A DNA stretch of 14,352 bases from JAOUEE01 sp051011595. Its GTDB lineage: Bacteria; Actinomycetota; Acidimicrobiia; Acidimicrobiales; SHLQ01. Location: positions 1 through 14,352 of the forward strand of contig JBPCTQ010000020.1 in NCBI GenBank assembly GCA_051011595.1. Direction: 5' to 3'. This document shows positions 6,477 through 13,346 of the stretch, in pieces. The translations under genes were made by a program, and so were the position numbers. The notes under the pieces were generated by a model. The model was given only the letters and a program-made list of their open reading frames with translations. It made no database searches and was not told the origin of the DNA. The stretch's first letter is position 1, and each line of letters opens with the position of its first letter.

Positions 6477-7224
6477 AGGTGAAGTGGGTCTCGGGTCGCG
6501 CTTCGGCCACACCGTCGATGGTGAGGTCGACCTTCTCGTTGTAGAAGCAGACCAACCCCGCGATTCCCTCCGACTCGGGCAGCGGGGTCCGGTAACCCCA
6601 TGCGATGTCGTCGTACGAGGTGCCGTCGACGGTGGCCGACCAGTACTCGGCCCACCCCTTGTAGGGACAGCCGGAGGTGGTATCGGTCGAGGTCAGCAGG
6701 TCCATACGTACGTCGCTCTTGGGCAGGTAGTACCGGGCCGGGAGACCGGTCTCGAACAAGATGGTCGGCCGAACCGAATCGGCCACCACCGTTCCGGCCA
6801 GCGACACCTGCACGCGCCGAGACGACGGCAGGGCATCGACTCGCGCCTCCGGGCTGCGGGGGTGCACGAAGACCTCGGTTTCCTCCTCGAACCAGGCGTC
6901 GAGCGCATCCCATTCGACACGAACCAGATCACGCAGCTCCTCGACGGGAGAGTCGACGTGGCGCCAGGCGGCGTCGGCTCTCTCCACACCGTCGACCACC
7001 ATGTCGTACCGGGTACCCGGCCCGCGGCTGGTTGATCGCGACATCTCACCGTTGGGGCGGAGTTCGGCCGCAACATCCTCGAGCGGGAAGTACCACGCCG
7101 GGTAGTACGGCACCTCCCACACGAACCGGCTGCGCCGGCTGTCGACCACGGTTCGGCCGCCGAGCATTCCTCTCACCCACTTGGGGTTGGCCTCGACACG
7201 GACACGGGGGCGTTCGTCACTCAT
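6475..7224 (-). CDS. Tandem DUF427 domain protein
   Basis: This 249-residue protein contains two DUF427 (PF04248-type) domains, a small beta-rich family without a settled function. The first covers roughly residues 8-124 and the second 136-238. The copies are visibly related: GGRTVVDS (22-29) and an aromatic-Pro segment in domain 1 match AGTVVADS (143-150) and LPARYYLPKSDV in domain 2. Only domain 2 keeps the family signature TSGCPYKGWAEYW (183-195); in domain 1 the matching region reads SRGPGTRYDM and lacks the Cys-Pro-Tyr. Domain 1 is therefore the divergent copy. The ATG at 7224 gives MSDERPRV; an in-frame GTG at 7239 would add five residues and is less likely. No Shine-Dalgarno sequence or clear -10 box was found. 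It is convergent with the sulfatase (7-bp gap) and divergent from the lactonase-like gene. Confidence 0.9.
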   Translation of the reverse strand: MSDERPRVRVEANPKWVRGMLGGRTVVDSRRSRFVWEVPYYPAWYFPLEDVAAELRPNGEMSRSTSRGPGTRYDMVVDGVERADAAWRHVDSPVEELRDLVRVEWDALDAWFEEETEVFVHPRSPEARVDALPSSRRVQVSLAGTVVADSVRPTILFETGLPARYYLPKSDVRMDLLTSTDTTSGCPYKGWAEYWSATVDGTSYDDIAWGYRTPLPESEGIAGLVCFYNEKVDLTIDGVAEARPETHFT

Positions 7225-7248
7225 GACGAGACCAACCACATCGGTCGG

Positions 7249-7280
7249 GCGACGATTCCGGGGTCTGGCAAGATCGTCGC
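7249..7280. promoter_or_regulatory. Perfect 8-bp dyad in the DUF427/lactonase divergent promoter region
   Basis: GCGACGAT (7249-7256) and ATCGTCGC (7273-7280) are perfect inverted copies separated by 16 bases. The right arm ends exactly at the base before the ATG of the lactonase-like gene, and the element fills more than half of the 56-bp intergenic gap. A CAAGAT box (7269-7274), a weak -10 candidate for that gene, overlaps the right arm. Binding of a dimeric regulator could control both divergent genes; this is inference, as no regulator gene is nearby. Confidence 0.45.
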
Positions 7281-7964
7281 ATGGCCATCACCATCGACCA
7301 GCTCTGGCTGGGGCGGGTGCAGCTCCCCGAGTGGCATCCGAGGATCGACGAGGTCACGGCCGACGTGTACGGGTTCATCATCCGCCACCCCGACGGGGTG
7401 ATATTGGTCGACACCGGAGTCGGTTTCGACAACAGCTTCATCAACGAGCTGTATCAGCCGGATCTCGTTCGGTTGGATACGGCGCTCGCAGGGGCACGGG
7501 TCGATGAACGCGAGGTGGGTGCCATCGTCAACACGCACCTCCACTTCGATCACTGCGGTCAGAACCACGCCCTGCCGACCACTCCCGTCTGGGTGACCGA
7601 GGCCGAGCAGGACGCCGCCACCGCGTTCGCCTACACGGTGCCCGAGTGGGCCCATCTGGACCCGGACCGGGTTCGTCACCCTCGAGACGGCGAAGAGATC
7701 GCGGAAGGGGTGCGGCTGCTCTCGACACCGGGCCACACCGCCGGCCATCAGTCGGTGAGCGTGACGGATGGCGACGACACGGTCGACGTGATCGTGGGGC
7801 AGTGCTGCTACTGCGCCGCGGAGTTCGAAGCCGGCCCACCGCCGATCGCCGATCTCTACGATCCGGACCAGTTGGCGGTAGCGCAACACTCACTTGATCG
7901 ACTTCGGGCCCTCCACCCTCGCCGGGTCTACTTCAGCCACGAGGCCGCCGACCCGTTCACGTAG
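7281..7964 (+). CDS. Metallo-beta-lactamase-fold hydrolase, N-acyl homoserine lactonase-like
   Basis: This 227-residue protein has the metallo-beta-lactamase fold and resembles AiiA-type lactonases. HLHFDH at residues 86-91 supplies His86, His88, Asp90 and His91. GHTAGH (151-156) supplies His152, and FSHE places His220. The Asp that bridges the two metals in AiiA (Asp191, 22 residues after its third His) is Gln174 here, within VGQCCYC. That may alter metal binding or leave one metal site. The cysteines at 175, 176 and 178 are an odd cluster beside this site. There is no signal peptide. The ATG follows a weak CAAGAT box by six bases, and no Shine-Dalgarno sequence is seen. The last 75 bases overlap, on the opposite strand, the 3' end of the acyl-CoA ligase gene. 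It could be an AHL or other lactonase, or an esterase; the substrate is uncertain. Confidence 0.88.
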   Translation: MAITIDQLWLGRVQLPEWHPRIDEVTADVYGFIIRHPDGVILVDTGVGFDNSFINELYQPDLVRLDTALAGARVDEREVGAIVNTHLHFDHCGQNHALPTTPVWVTEAEQDAATAFAYTVPEWAHLDPDRVRHPRDGEEIAEGVRLLSTPGHTAGHQSVSVTDGDDTVDVIVGQCCYCAAEFEAGPPPIADLYDPDQLAVAQHSLDRLRALHPRRVYFSHEAADPFT

Positions 7965-9524
7965 CTCACCCTTGGCCACCTTCCCACCCGAGGAACGAGG
8001 CAGCCGATCCAGCACCCACAGATGCTCGGGCCACCATTCCTGGCTCACCCCTCGTGCGGCGAGGTGGGTTCGCAGATCGTCGAGATCGAGACGGGTGCCG
8101 TCTCGCACCTCCACGAACACGGCGACCCGCTCACCCAGGCGGTCATCGGGAGCGGCCACCACCGCAGCCAGCACCACATCGGGGTGGGCGCCGACCTCCT
8201 CCTCGACGCGAGCGGCCGAGATGTTCTTGCCTCCCCGAATGATGAAGTCCGAGGTGCGACCGATGACCCGCAGCCATCCATCACCGTCGATGTGGACCAC
8301 GTCGCCCATACGCATCCACCCATCAGGGTCGACCAACTCGGTGTTGGCATCGTCATCGTCCCAGTAGCCGAGCGCAGTAGCGGGCCCCCGACAGGCCGGA
8401 ATGCCCTCACCCCGATCACCGTCACAACGAGCACCGGTGTGCTGGTCGTAGAGCCGCACCTGCATCTCGTCGACCACACGCCCTCCGGTGGTGTGCCGCT
8501 CGGTCGGCGGATCGTCGATGCGGGTGCCCGACAGCATCCCGGTCTCGTTCGACCCGTAGAAGTTCAAGATCGCACACCCGGTGCGCTCCTCGAACGCCGC
8601 GGCCCGGGCCGGTGAGATCGCCTCCCCGCCAGTGAACAACACTCGCAGCGAGCTCAGGTCGCAACCGCCGGACGCCTCCAGCAGCATCACGAACTGCGAC
8701 GACACCGCACACAACACGCTCACCTGCTGCTGTTCGATGGTTCGAGCCGCCGCGGCCGCGTCGAACCGCGACTGCACCGCACAGGGCGCTCCCAACAGCG
8801 TCGGAGTGACGTGACTGGTCCACAGTCCGAAACCGAAGGGCGCCGGCACCAGGCTCATCCAGGATTCGTCGGAGCCGAGGCCCCCGAAGTCGACCGCCTT
8901 GGTGTGGAAGTAGCGCCACCGGTTCTGGGTCTGCATCACACACTTGGGCAGCCCGGTCGTGCCCGAGGTCGAATTCAGCAACCACAGCTCGTCGGGTCCG
9001 ATGGGCTCGACCGCACTCAGGTCGCGGGGGCCGTCCGACGCCCACGAATCGGGTTCGTCGAGATCATCGACAACCACTCGACGAATCGGCAGGTCGAGAT
9101 CGCCGACCGGCCCCAGACGAGTGTGCGCCGCAGTGATCACCGCAGTGGCGCCGGTGCGGGTCACCAGGTGATCGATCTCCTGTCGACCGGCCCGCCAGCC
9201 CACACCCACGGCGACAAGACCTGCTCGTTCACAACCCAGGAAGGCGGCGTGCACTGCGCCGCCGTCGGGCAACAGCACCAGCACCCGATCGCCGCGGGTG
9301 CAGCCCTGGGCGAGCAGCGTCGCTCCGAGACGATCGGCGGTCCGGTCGTAGGTGTCCCAGGCCATCTCGACCAACCGTTCGTCAGCGCCGACCCACCGGT
9401 AGGCCGCAGCCCGACCTCGGTAACCCGCCCAGCGGCGCACGTGGTCTGACACCGTGTCGGTGGCCCACCAGCCGGCGGCTCGATTCCGCGAGATGTCATC
9501 CGGTGCGTGGGCCGGCAGCTCCAT
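7890..9524 (-). CDS. AMP-dependent acyl-CoA synthetase/ligase (ANL superfamily)
   Basis: This 544-residue enzyme should activate a carboxylic acid with ATP to an acyl-AMP and then to the CoA thioester. The phosphate-binding loop STSGTTGLPK is at residues 185-194 and the A5 motif YGSNET at 323-328. Asp408 in MGDVV and Arg423 in IGRTSDFIIRGG bind ribose and mark the hinge. The catalytic lysine is Lys515 in SSGGKVAKGEL. Length and motif order are complete. It resembles fatty-acid, cyclohexanecarboxylate or benzoate-type CoA ligases, and the acid cannot be read from sequence. The last 25 residues, beyond the catalytic lysine segment, are encoded opposite the end of the lactonase-like gene. The ATG follows a TAGGTT box by six bases, so the transcript is probably leaderless. 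It is divergent from the dimethylformamidase-like gene, which could supply or share its pathway. Confidence 0.95.
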   Translation of the reverse strand: MELPAHAPDDISRNRAAGWWATDTVSDHVRRWAGYRGRAAAYRWVGADERLVEMAWDTYDRTADRLGATLLAQGCTRGDRVLVLLPDGGAVHAAFLGCERAGLVAVGVGWRAGRQEIDHLVTRTGATAVITAAHTRLGPVGDLDLPIRRVVVDDLDEPDSWASDGPRDLSAVEPIGPDELWLLNSTSGTTGLPKCVMQTQNRWRYFHTKAVDFGGLGSDESWMSLVPAPFGFGLWTSHVTPTLLGAPCAVQSRFDAAAAARTIEQQQVSVLCAVSSQFVMLLEASGGCDLSSLRVLFTGGEAISPARAAAFEERTGCAILNFYGSNETGMLSGTRIDDPPTERHTTGGRVVDEMQVRLYDQHTGARCDGDRGEGIPACRGPATALGYWDDDDANTELVDPDGWMRMGDVVHIDGDGWLRVIGRTSDFIIRGGKNISAARVEEEVGAHPDVVLAAVVAAPDDRLGERVAVFVEVRDGTRLDLDDLRTHLAARGVSQEWWPEHLWVLDRLPRSSGGKVAKGELRERVGGLVAEVDPARVEGPKSIK

Positions 9525-9530
9525 GGCCAG

Positions 9531-9536
9531 AACCTA
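9531..9536 (-). promoter_or_regulatory. Putative -10 box (TAGGTT) of acyl-CoA ligase gene, leaderless type
   Basis: On the minus strand TAGGTT is followed by six bases (CTGGCC) and the ATG at 9524. It is a TANNNT match at leaderless spacing, with no Shine-Dalgarno sequence. It forms a divergent pair with the box at 9626-9631. Confidence 0.45.
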
Positions 9537-9606
9537 CCGGGTGCTCGATTCGTCGCTCCACGGCGCCCACTCCCCCGTTGTTCGGCCGACCCCATCTGGG
9601 AGCGGG

Positions 9607-9620
9607 CCCCGTCGTCGGGG
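9607..9620. promoter_or_regulatory. Inverted repeat upstream of the dimethylformamidase-like gene
   Basis: CCCCG-TCGT-CGGGG has perfect 5-bp arms and lies just upstream of the TAGGGT box (9626), where the -35 to -10 spacer would be. It could be an operator, but short GC-only dyads are common in DNA of this composition. Confidence 0.22.
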
Positions 9621-9625
9621 TTGGT

Positions 9626-9631
9626 TAGGGT
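9626..9631 (+). promoter_or_regulatory. Putative -10 box (TAGGGT) of dimethylformamidase-like gene, leaderless type
   Basis: TAGGGT is followed by seven bases (CGCCTCG) and the ATG at 9639. It is a strong TANNNT match with no Shine-Dalgarno sequence, which supports this start over the upstream in-frame ATG at 9507. Confidence 0.5.
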
Positions 9632-9638
9632 CGCCTCG

Positions 9639-11192
9639 ATGGCCGACGACCAGACCTTCCACGATGAGATCGAGGCCTACTGCGGACATCTCAGCTATCG
9701 GCCCGGTGAGACGGCTGGTCTCCACGTGTCGACCACATGCGATCGCTTCGACGTGGTCATCGAGCGGTGGGGCGCCCAGCGCGACATCGTCTGGCAGGCC
9801 GCTGATCTGGCCGGCCAGTACACACCCCCGCCGCACGACGCCGACGCGACCGGGTGCCGGTGGCCCGTCTCGGTCGAGATCCCGGTGAGCCACAGTTGGG
9901 CGTCGGGGTTCTACCTGGTCACCTTGACGGCCCAGGGAGGCACTGCCGGTCGCGACATCGCCCATGCCGGCTTCGTGGTCAGGTCCGCCGCCGATCCCGA
10001 CGAGCGGGCACCCGCCCTCCTGGTGCTCGCCACCAACACCTGGCACGCCTACAACACCTGGGGCGGACGCAGTCTCTACACCGGTGGCCACCGGGTCTCG
10101 TTCGCTCGTCCGTTCGCCCGGGGCATGTTGTCGCGCCCGCTCGTCGAACGAGACGACCGCAAGTCCCGCCCCGTCCGGTGGGGAGAAGAACCCGACACCA
10201 GCGGCTCCATCTTCCAGCAATACCGCACCGACCGCGCCTACCCATCGGCTATTGGATCGGCGGGGTGGTTCACCCACGAACGGCGGTTCGTCGAGTGGGC
10301 CGAGTCGGCCGGCTACCGATTCGACTTCGCCGTGTCGTCGGATATCGACCAGGGCCCAACCTGCCTCGAGGGCTACGAGCTGGTCGTCAGTGTCGGCCAC
10401 GACGAGTACTGGTCCGCACCGCAACGCGACGCCGTTGAAGCTCACGTGCAGCAGGGCGGGCATCTGGTGTCGTTCTCGGGCAACACCATGTTCTGGCAGG
10501 TCCGGCTCGAGGCGGGCGACGGCGGCACGGCCATGGTGTGCCACAAATACACCGCCCACATCGATGACCCCGTCGTGCCGGGCGACCGGGCCGGGGAGAT
10601 GACCGGCATGTGGGCCGACCCGATGGTGGGCCGACCCGAATGGACGCTGTTGGGCGGCGGCTCGGCATTCGGCCTGTATCACCGGTTCGGGCAGGCCACC
10701 CCTCGTGGTGTCGGGGGCTTCGTGATCTACCGAGACGATCACTGGCTGCTCGATGGCACCGACCTGCGTTACGGCGACGTACTTGGCGCCGACCACGGTG
10801 TGGTCGGGTACGAGACCCTCGGCTGTCCGGTCACCTTCGACGAGTTCAACCTGCCCGTCGCGGCCGACCGACCGGGTCTACCCGACAGCATCGAAATCGT
10901 GGCCTTCACACCGTCGAGCAATCTGGGGATGGGTGAGTACCCGGCGTCGATCGCCGCCCTCAGCGACCAGGGCGACCTCGAGTTCATCGCCACCCGGCTG
11001 TACGGCGAGGCCAGCGACGAGAACCTGGCGCGGGTGCGCCACGGCAACGCGGTGATGCTCACCTGTCGCCCCTACGGCCGGGGCGGCGGTGAGGTGGTCA
11101 CCATCGGCACCACCGACTGGGTGTTCGGATTGGCTCAGGACTCCGCCATCGACCGGGTCACGGCCAACACCCTCGATCACTTGCTGGGGTGA
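9639..11192 (+). CDS. N,N-dimethylformamidase beta-subunit-like protein
   Basis: This 517-residue protein resembles the catalytic part of the large subunit of N,N-dimethylformamidase, an iron enzyme that hydrolyses dimethylformamide to formate and dimethylamine. Residues about 10-115 look like the Ig-like domain that precedes the core (CGHLSYRPGETAGLHVS at 15-31). The core contains WHAYNTWGG (135-143) and SVGHDEYWS (251-259). From memory of the Paracoccus enzyme, His254 and Glu256 match its catalytic His519 and iron ligand Glu521; Tyr138 is a candidate iron-ligand tyrosine. The second Tyr ligand could not be placed. Compared with the roughly 760-residue Paracoccus chain, about 250 N-terminal residues are missing, and no small-subunit gene is adjacent. 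There is no signal peptide. The ATG at 9639 follows a TAGGGT box by seven bases; extending to 9507 would add an unlikely basic segment. The substrate is unknown and may not be dimethylformamide. Confidence 0.85.
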   Translation: MADDQTFHDEIEAYCGHLSYRPGETAGLHVSTTCDRFDVVIERWGAQRDIVWQAADLAGQYTPPPHDADATGCRWPVSVEIPVSHSWASGFYLVTLTAQGGTAGRDIAHAGFVVRSAADPDERAPALLVLATNTWHAYNTWGGRSLYTGGHRVSFARPFARGMLSRPLVERDDRKSRPVRWGEEPDTSGSIFQQYRTDRAYPSAIGSAGWFTHERRFVEWAESAGYRFDFAVSSDIDQGPTCLEGYELVVSVGHDEYWSAPQRDAVEAHVQQGGHLVSFSGNTMFWQVRLEAGDGGTAMVCHKYTAHIDDPVVPGDRAGEMTGMWADPMVGRPEWTLLGGGSAFGLYHRFGQATPRGVGGFVIYRDDHWLLDGTDLRYGDVLGADHGVVGYETLGCPVTFDEFNLPVAADRPGLPDSIEIVAFTPSSNLGMGEYPASIAALSDQGDLEFIATRLYGEASDENLARVRHGNAVMLTCRPYGRGGGEVVTIGTTDWVFGLAQDSAIDRVTANTLDHLLG

Positions 11193-11298
11193 GACGAGTC
11201 GCGGTGGGCAGAAGCTCGACGACCCCGCTCCCCGGCCCAGCCACCCCGCACACGACTCCATGGCCGAGTCCGACCGCGCTGCCCTAGTGTCCCGGAGT
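11193..11298. other. 106-bp gap between the dimethylformamidase-like gene and the aldolase operon
   Basis: This gap holds the TAGTGT box near its right end. No strong terminator hairpin with a U-tract is visible. A weak GACTC/GAGTC inverted repeat (11254-11258 and 11266-11270) is present. An in-frame ATG at 11260 exists but lies upstream of the probable promoter. Confidence 0.5.
11285..11290 (+). promoter_or_regulatory. Putative -10 box (TAGTGT) of aldolase operon, leaderless type
   Basis: TAGTGT is followed by eight bases and the in-frame GTG at 11299. It matches TANNNT at leaderless spacing and supports that GTG over the in-frame ATG at 11260. No -35 match is clear. Confidence 0.42.
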
Positions 11299-12084
11299 GT
11301 GGGGGACTCACCGTCCAGCGGAAGCGAACGAACCGGCGGGTTGGCCGCCTGGGCGCCATCCCACGTTCCCGCGCTGGGTCATGAGCTGACCCAAGCCCAG
11401 GAGCTGGCCTGCGCACTGCGCCACCTCGACGACACCGGGTTCTGCGAGAACCTGAGCGGACACATCAGCTGGCAGATCGCCGGATCGCCCCACCTGCTGG
11501 CCAACCCATGGGGCTACTGGTGGGCCGAAGTGCGGGCCCGCGACATCGTCACGCTCGATGCCGGCGGGCTCGTCGTCGACGGTCAATGGGACGTCACGCC
11601 GGCCATCCACATTCACACCGAGCTGCACCGCGTCCGGTCCGACGCTCGGGTGGTGGTGCACAGCCATCCCCCGTACGCGTCGGTGCTGGCTGCCATCGGC
11701 GAGCTGCCTGGCATCGTCCACCAGAACTCCTCGATCCTCGCCGATGAGATGGTGCTCGTCGACGACTACGACGGCGAGGTCGACTCACCGGTCCTCGGCG
11801 AGGAACTGGCCCGACGAATCGGCTCGGCGTCGGTGGCCCTACTGGTGAGCCACGGTGTCATCGTGACCGCCGCCACCATGGCCGAGGCCGTCTACAAGAG
11901 TGTGTTGTTCGAACGGACCTGCTGGATCCACCACCAGGTCCAACTCCGAGGGGAGAAGGCGCAGACCATCGCCGACCGCTTCCAACACCAGCTCAAGGCC
12001 TCACTCGTCGAGCGAGCCGCCCCCGTCTACTGGGACGGCGCCCTCCGACAGCTCCTGGCCGCCGAGCCGGAGGTGGTGACCTGA
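11299..12084 (+). CDS. Class II aldolase/adducin-family protein
   Basis: This 261-residue protein belongs to the class II aldolase/adducin family, zinc enzymes that cleave aldols such as fuculose phosphate or decarboxylate or epimerise related sugars. ENLSGHISW (50-58) is the usual N-terminal pattern. The metal histidines are His121 and His123 in HSHPPY and His185 in SHGV. Glu108 in HTELH sits where the catalytic acid or metal-binding Glu is expected. The sites look intact, so an active enzyme is likely. An ATG at 11260 would give a 274-residue protein, but the TAGTGT box between the two starts favours the GTG at 11299. It is the first gene of an operon: its TGA shares a base with the amidohydrolase ATG (TGATG). 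The substrate is unknown; a non-sugar aldol or a decarboxylation is possible. Confidence 0.88.
   Translation: MGDSPSSGSERTGGLAAWAPSHVPALGHELTQAQELACALRHLDDTGFCENLSGHISWQIAGSPHLLANPWGYWWAEVRARDIVTLDAGGLVVDGQWDVTPAIHIHTELHRVRSDARVVVHSHPPYASVLAAIGELPGIVHQNSSILADEMVLVDDYDGEVDSPVLGEELARRIGSASVALLVSHGVIVTAATMAEAVYKSVLFERTCWIHHQVQLRGEKAQTIADRFQHQLKASLVERAAPVYWDGALRQLLAAEPEVVT
12069..12074 (+). promoter_or_regulatory. Ribosome binding site (GGAGGT) of the amidohydrolase gene
   Basis: GGAGGT inside the aldolase 3' end lies nine bases before the ATG at 12084. It fixes that start and shows that internal operon genes here use Shine-Dalgarno initiation, while the first genes appear leaderless. Confidence 0.6.
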
Positions 12085-13346
12085 TGAGTGGACTCTCGAT
12101 CGACGATCTGGCCAACCGCGACGGTTTCACCACCGCCGAGAAGGGCAAGGTCACGTGGTTGCCCGAACCCGAACGGGCCCTGCGCCACTACACCGTGATC
12201 TCCGTCGACGACCACATCGTCGAACCCCGGCACACCTTCGAAGGACGACTGCCGGCTGCGCTGGCCGAGCGGGCGCCGAAGGTGGTCGAGCTCGACGACG
12301 GCAGTGAGGAGTGGATCTTCGAAGGAAACCGTCTCCCCAACGTGGGGTTCAACGCCGTTGTCGGCCGACCGGTCGACGAGTACAGCTTCGAACCGACTCG
12401 TTTCGACCAGATGCGGCGGGGTGCCTGGGACATCGAAGCCCGCCTGGCCGACATGGACATCAACGGCGTGTACGCCTCGTTGTGCTTCCCGTCGTTTCTG
12501 CCCGGCTTCACCGGTCAACGGCTCCAGCAGCTGACCGACGACCCGGCGCTGGCCCTGGCCTGTGTCCGGGCATGGAACGACTGGTGCCTCGAGGAGTGGT
12601 GCGCAACCGACCCGGCCCGCATGATCCCCATGCAGCTCCCATATCTGCTCGATCCGGAGGTGGCCGCGGCCGAGGTGCGGGCCAACGCCGATCGCGGTTT
12701 CAAGGCCATGACCTTCTCCGAAGCCCCCCACCTGTTGGGACTCCCTTCGCTGCACTGCGGGCACTGGGATCCCCTGATGGCGGCCTGCGCCGAGACGGGC
12801 ACGGTCGTCTGCCTGCACGTTGGCTCGTCGGGGACCTCGCCGGCCACCGCGCCGGATGCCCCCAGCGACACCATCGGTGTGTTGTTCTTCGGCTACGCCA
12901 TGTTCGCAGCGGTCGATTGGTTGTACTCCCTGCTGCCGGTGCGCTTCCCCGAGCTGAAGATCTGTCTCTCGGAGGGGGGCATCGGGTGGGTGGCCGGTCT
13001 GCTGGATCGGCTGGTCCATGTCCGCAAGTACGACTCCATGTACGGCACCTGGGACAACACCGGCCCACTCACGCCGGCCGACGTCTTCCGCCGCAACTTC
13101 TGGGTGTGCGCCATCGACGACCCGTCGGCCTTCCGCCAACTCGACGTGATCGGCGCCGAGAACGTCTTGGTCGAGTCGGATTATCCCCACGCCGACTCCA
13201 CCTGGCCCCACACCCAACACAGCCTGCACCACCAACTGGCCGGCCTGTCCGACGACGACGTGGCCGCGGTCACCTGGCGCAACGCCAGCCGGCTGTTCGG
13301 CCATGTCGTGCCCGACGCCGTGCAGCACGACCCGAATTCGTACTGA
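12084..13346 (+). CDS. Amidohydrolase_2 (ACMSD-type metal-dependent hydrolase/decarboxylase)
   Basis: This 420-residue protein is a TIM-barrel metal enzyme of the amidohydrolase_2 family, which includes ACMSD and several aromatic decarboxylases as well as hydrolases. The first metal motif is VDDHIVEP at residues 41-48 (Asp42 and His44). CLHVGSSG (243-250) gives His245, SEGGIGW (296-302) is a typical barrel strand end, and ESDYPH (364-369) gives the conserved Asp366. It carries a segment of about 35 residues before the barrel and a C-terminal helical tail after 390. There is no signal peptide. The start is fixed by GGAGGT upstream and by the TGATG junction with the aldolase gene. Its own TGA overlaps the carboxylesterase ATG in the same way. 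Both a decarboxylase and a hydrolase are possible. The reaction on the pathway intermediate is unknown. Confidence 0.93.
   Translation: MSGLSIDDLANRDGFTTAEKGKVTWLPEPERALRHYTVISVDDHIVEPRHTFEGRLPAALAERAPKVVELDDGSEEWIFEGNRLPNVGFNAVVGRPVDEYSFEPTRFDQMRRGAWDIEARLADMDINGVYASLCFPSFLPGFTGQRLQQLTDDPALALACVRAWNDWCLEEWCATDPARMIPMQLPYLLDPEVAAAEVRANADRGFKAMTFSEAPHLLGLPSLHCGHWDPLMAACAETGTVVCLHVGSSGTSPATAPDAPSDTIGVLFFGYAMFAAVDWLYSLLPVRFPELKICLSEGGIGWVAGLLDRLVHVRKYDSMYGTWDNTGPLTPADVFRRNFWVCAIDDPSAFRQLDVIGAENVLVESDYPHADSTWPHTQHSLHHQLAGLSDDDVAAVTWRNASRLFGHVVPDAVQHDPNSY

Noticed and set aside
9534..10796. 420-codon open frame on the minus strand
   Set aside because: Antisense to the dimethylformamidase-like gene, with no recognisable fold or start signal.
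12027..13328. 433-codon open frame on the minus strand
   Set aside because: It lies antisense to the amidohydrolase gene, lacks domain motifs, and is the GC-driven mirror frame expected opposite a high-GC gene.
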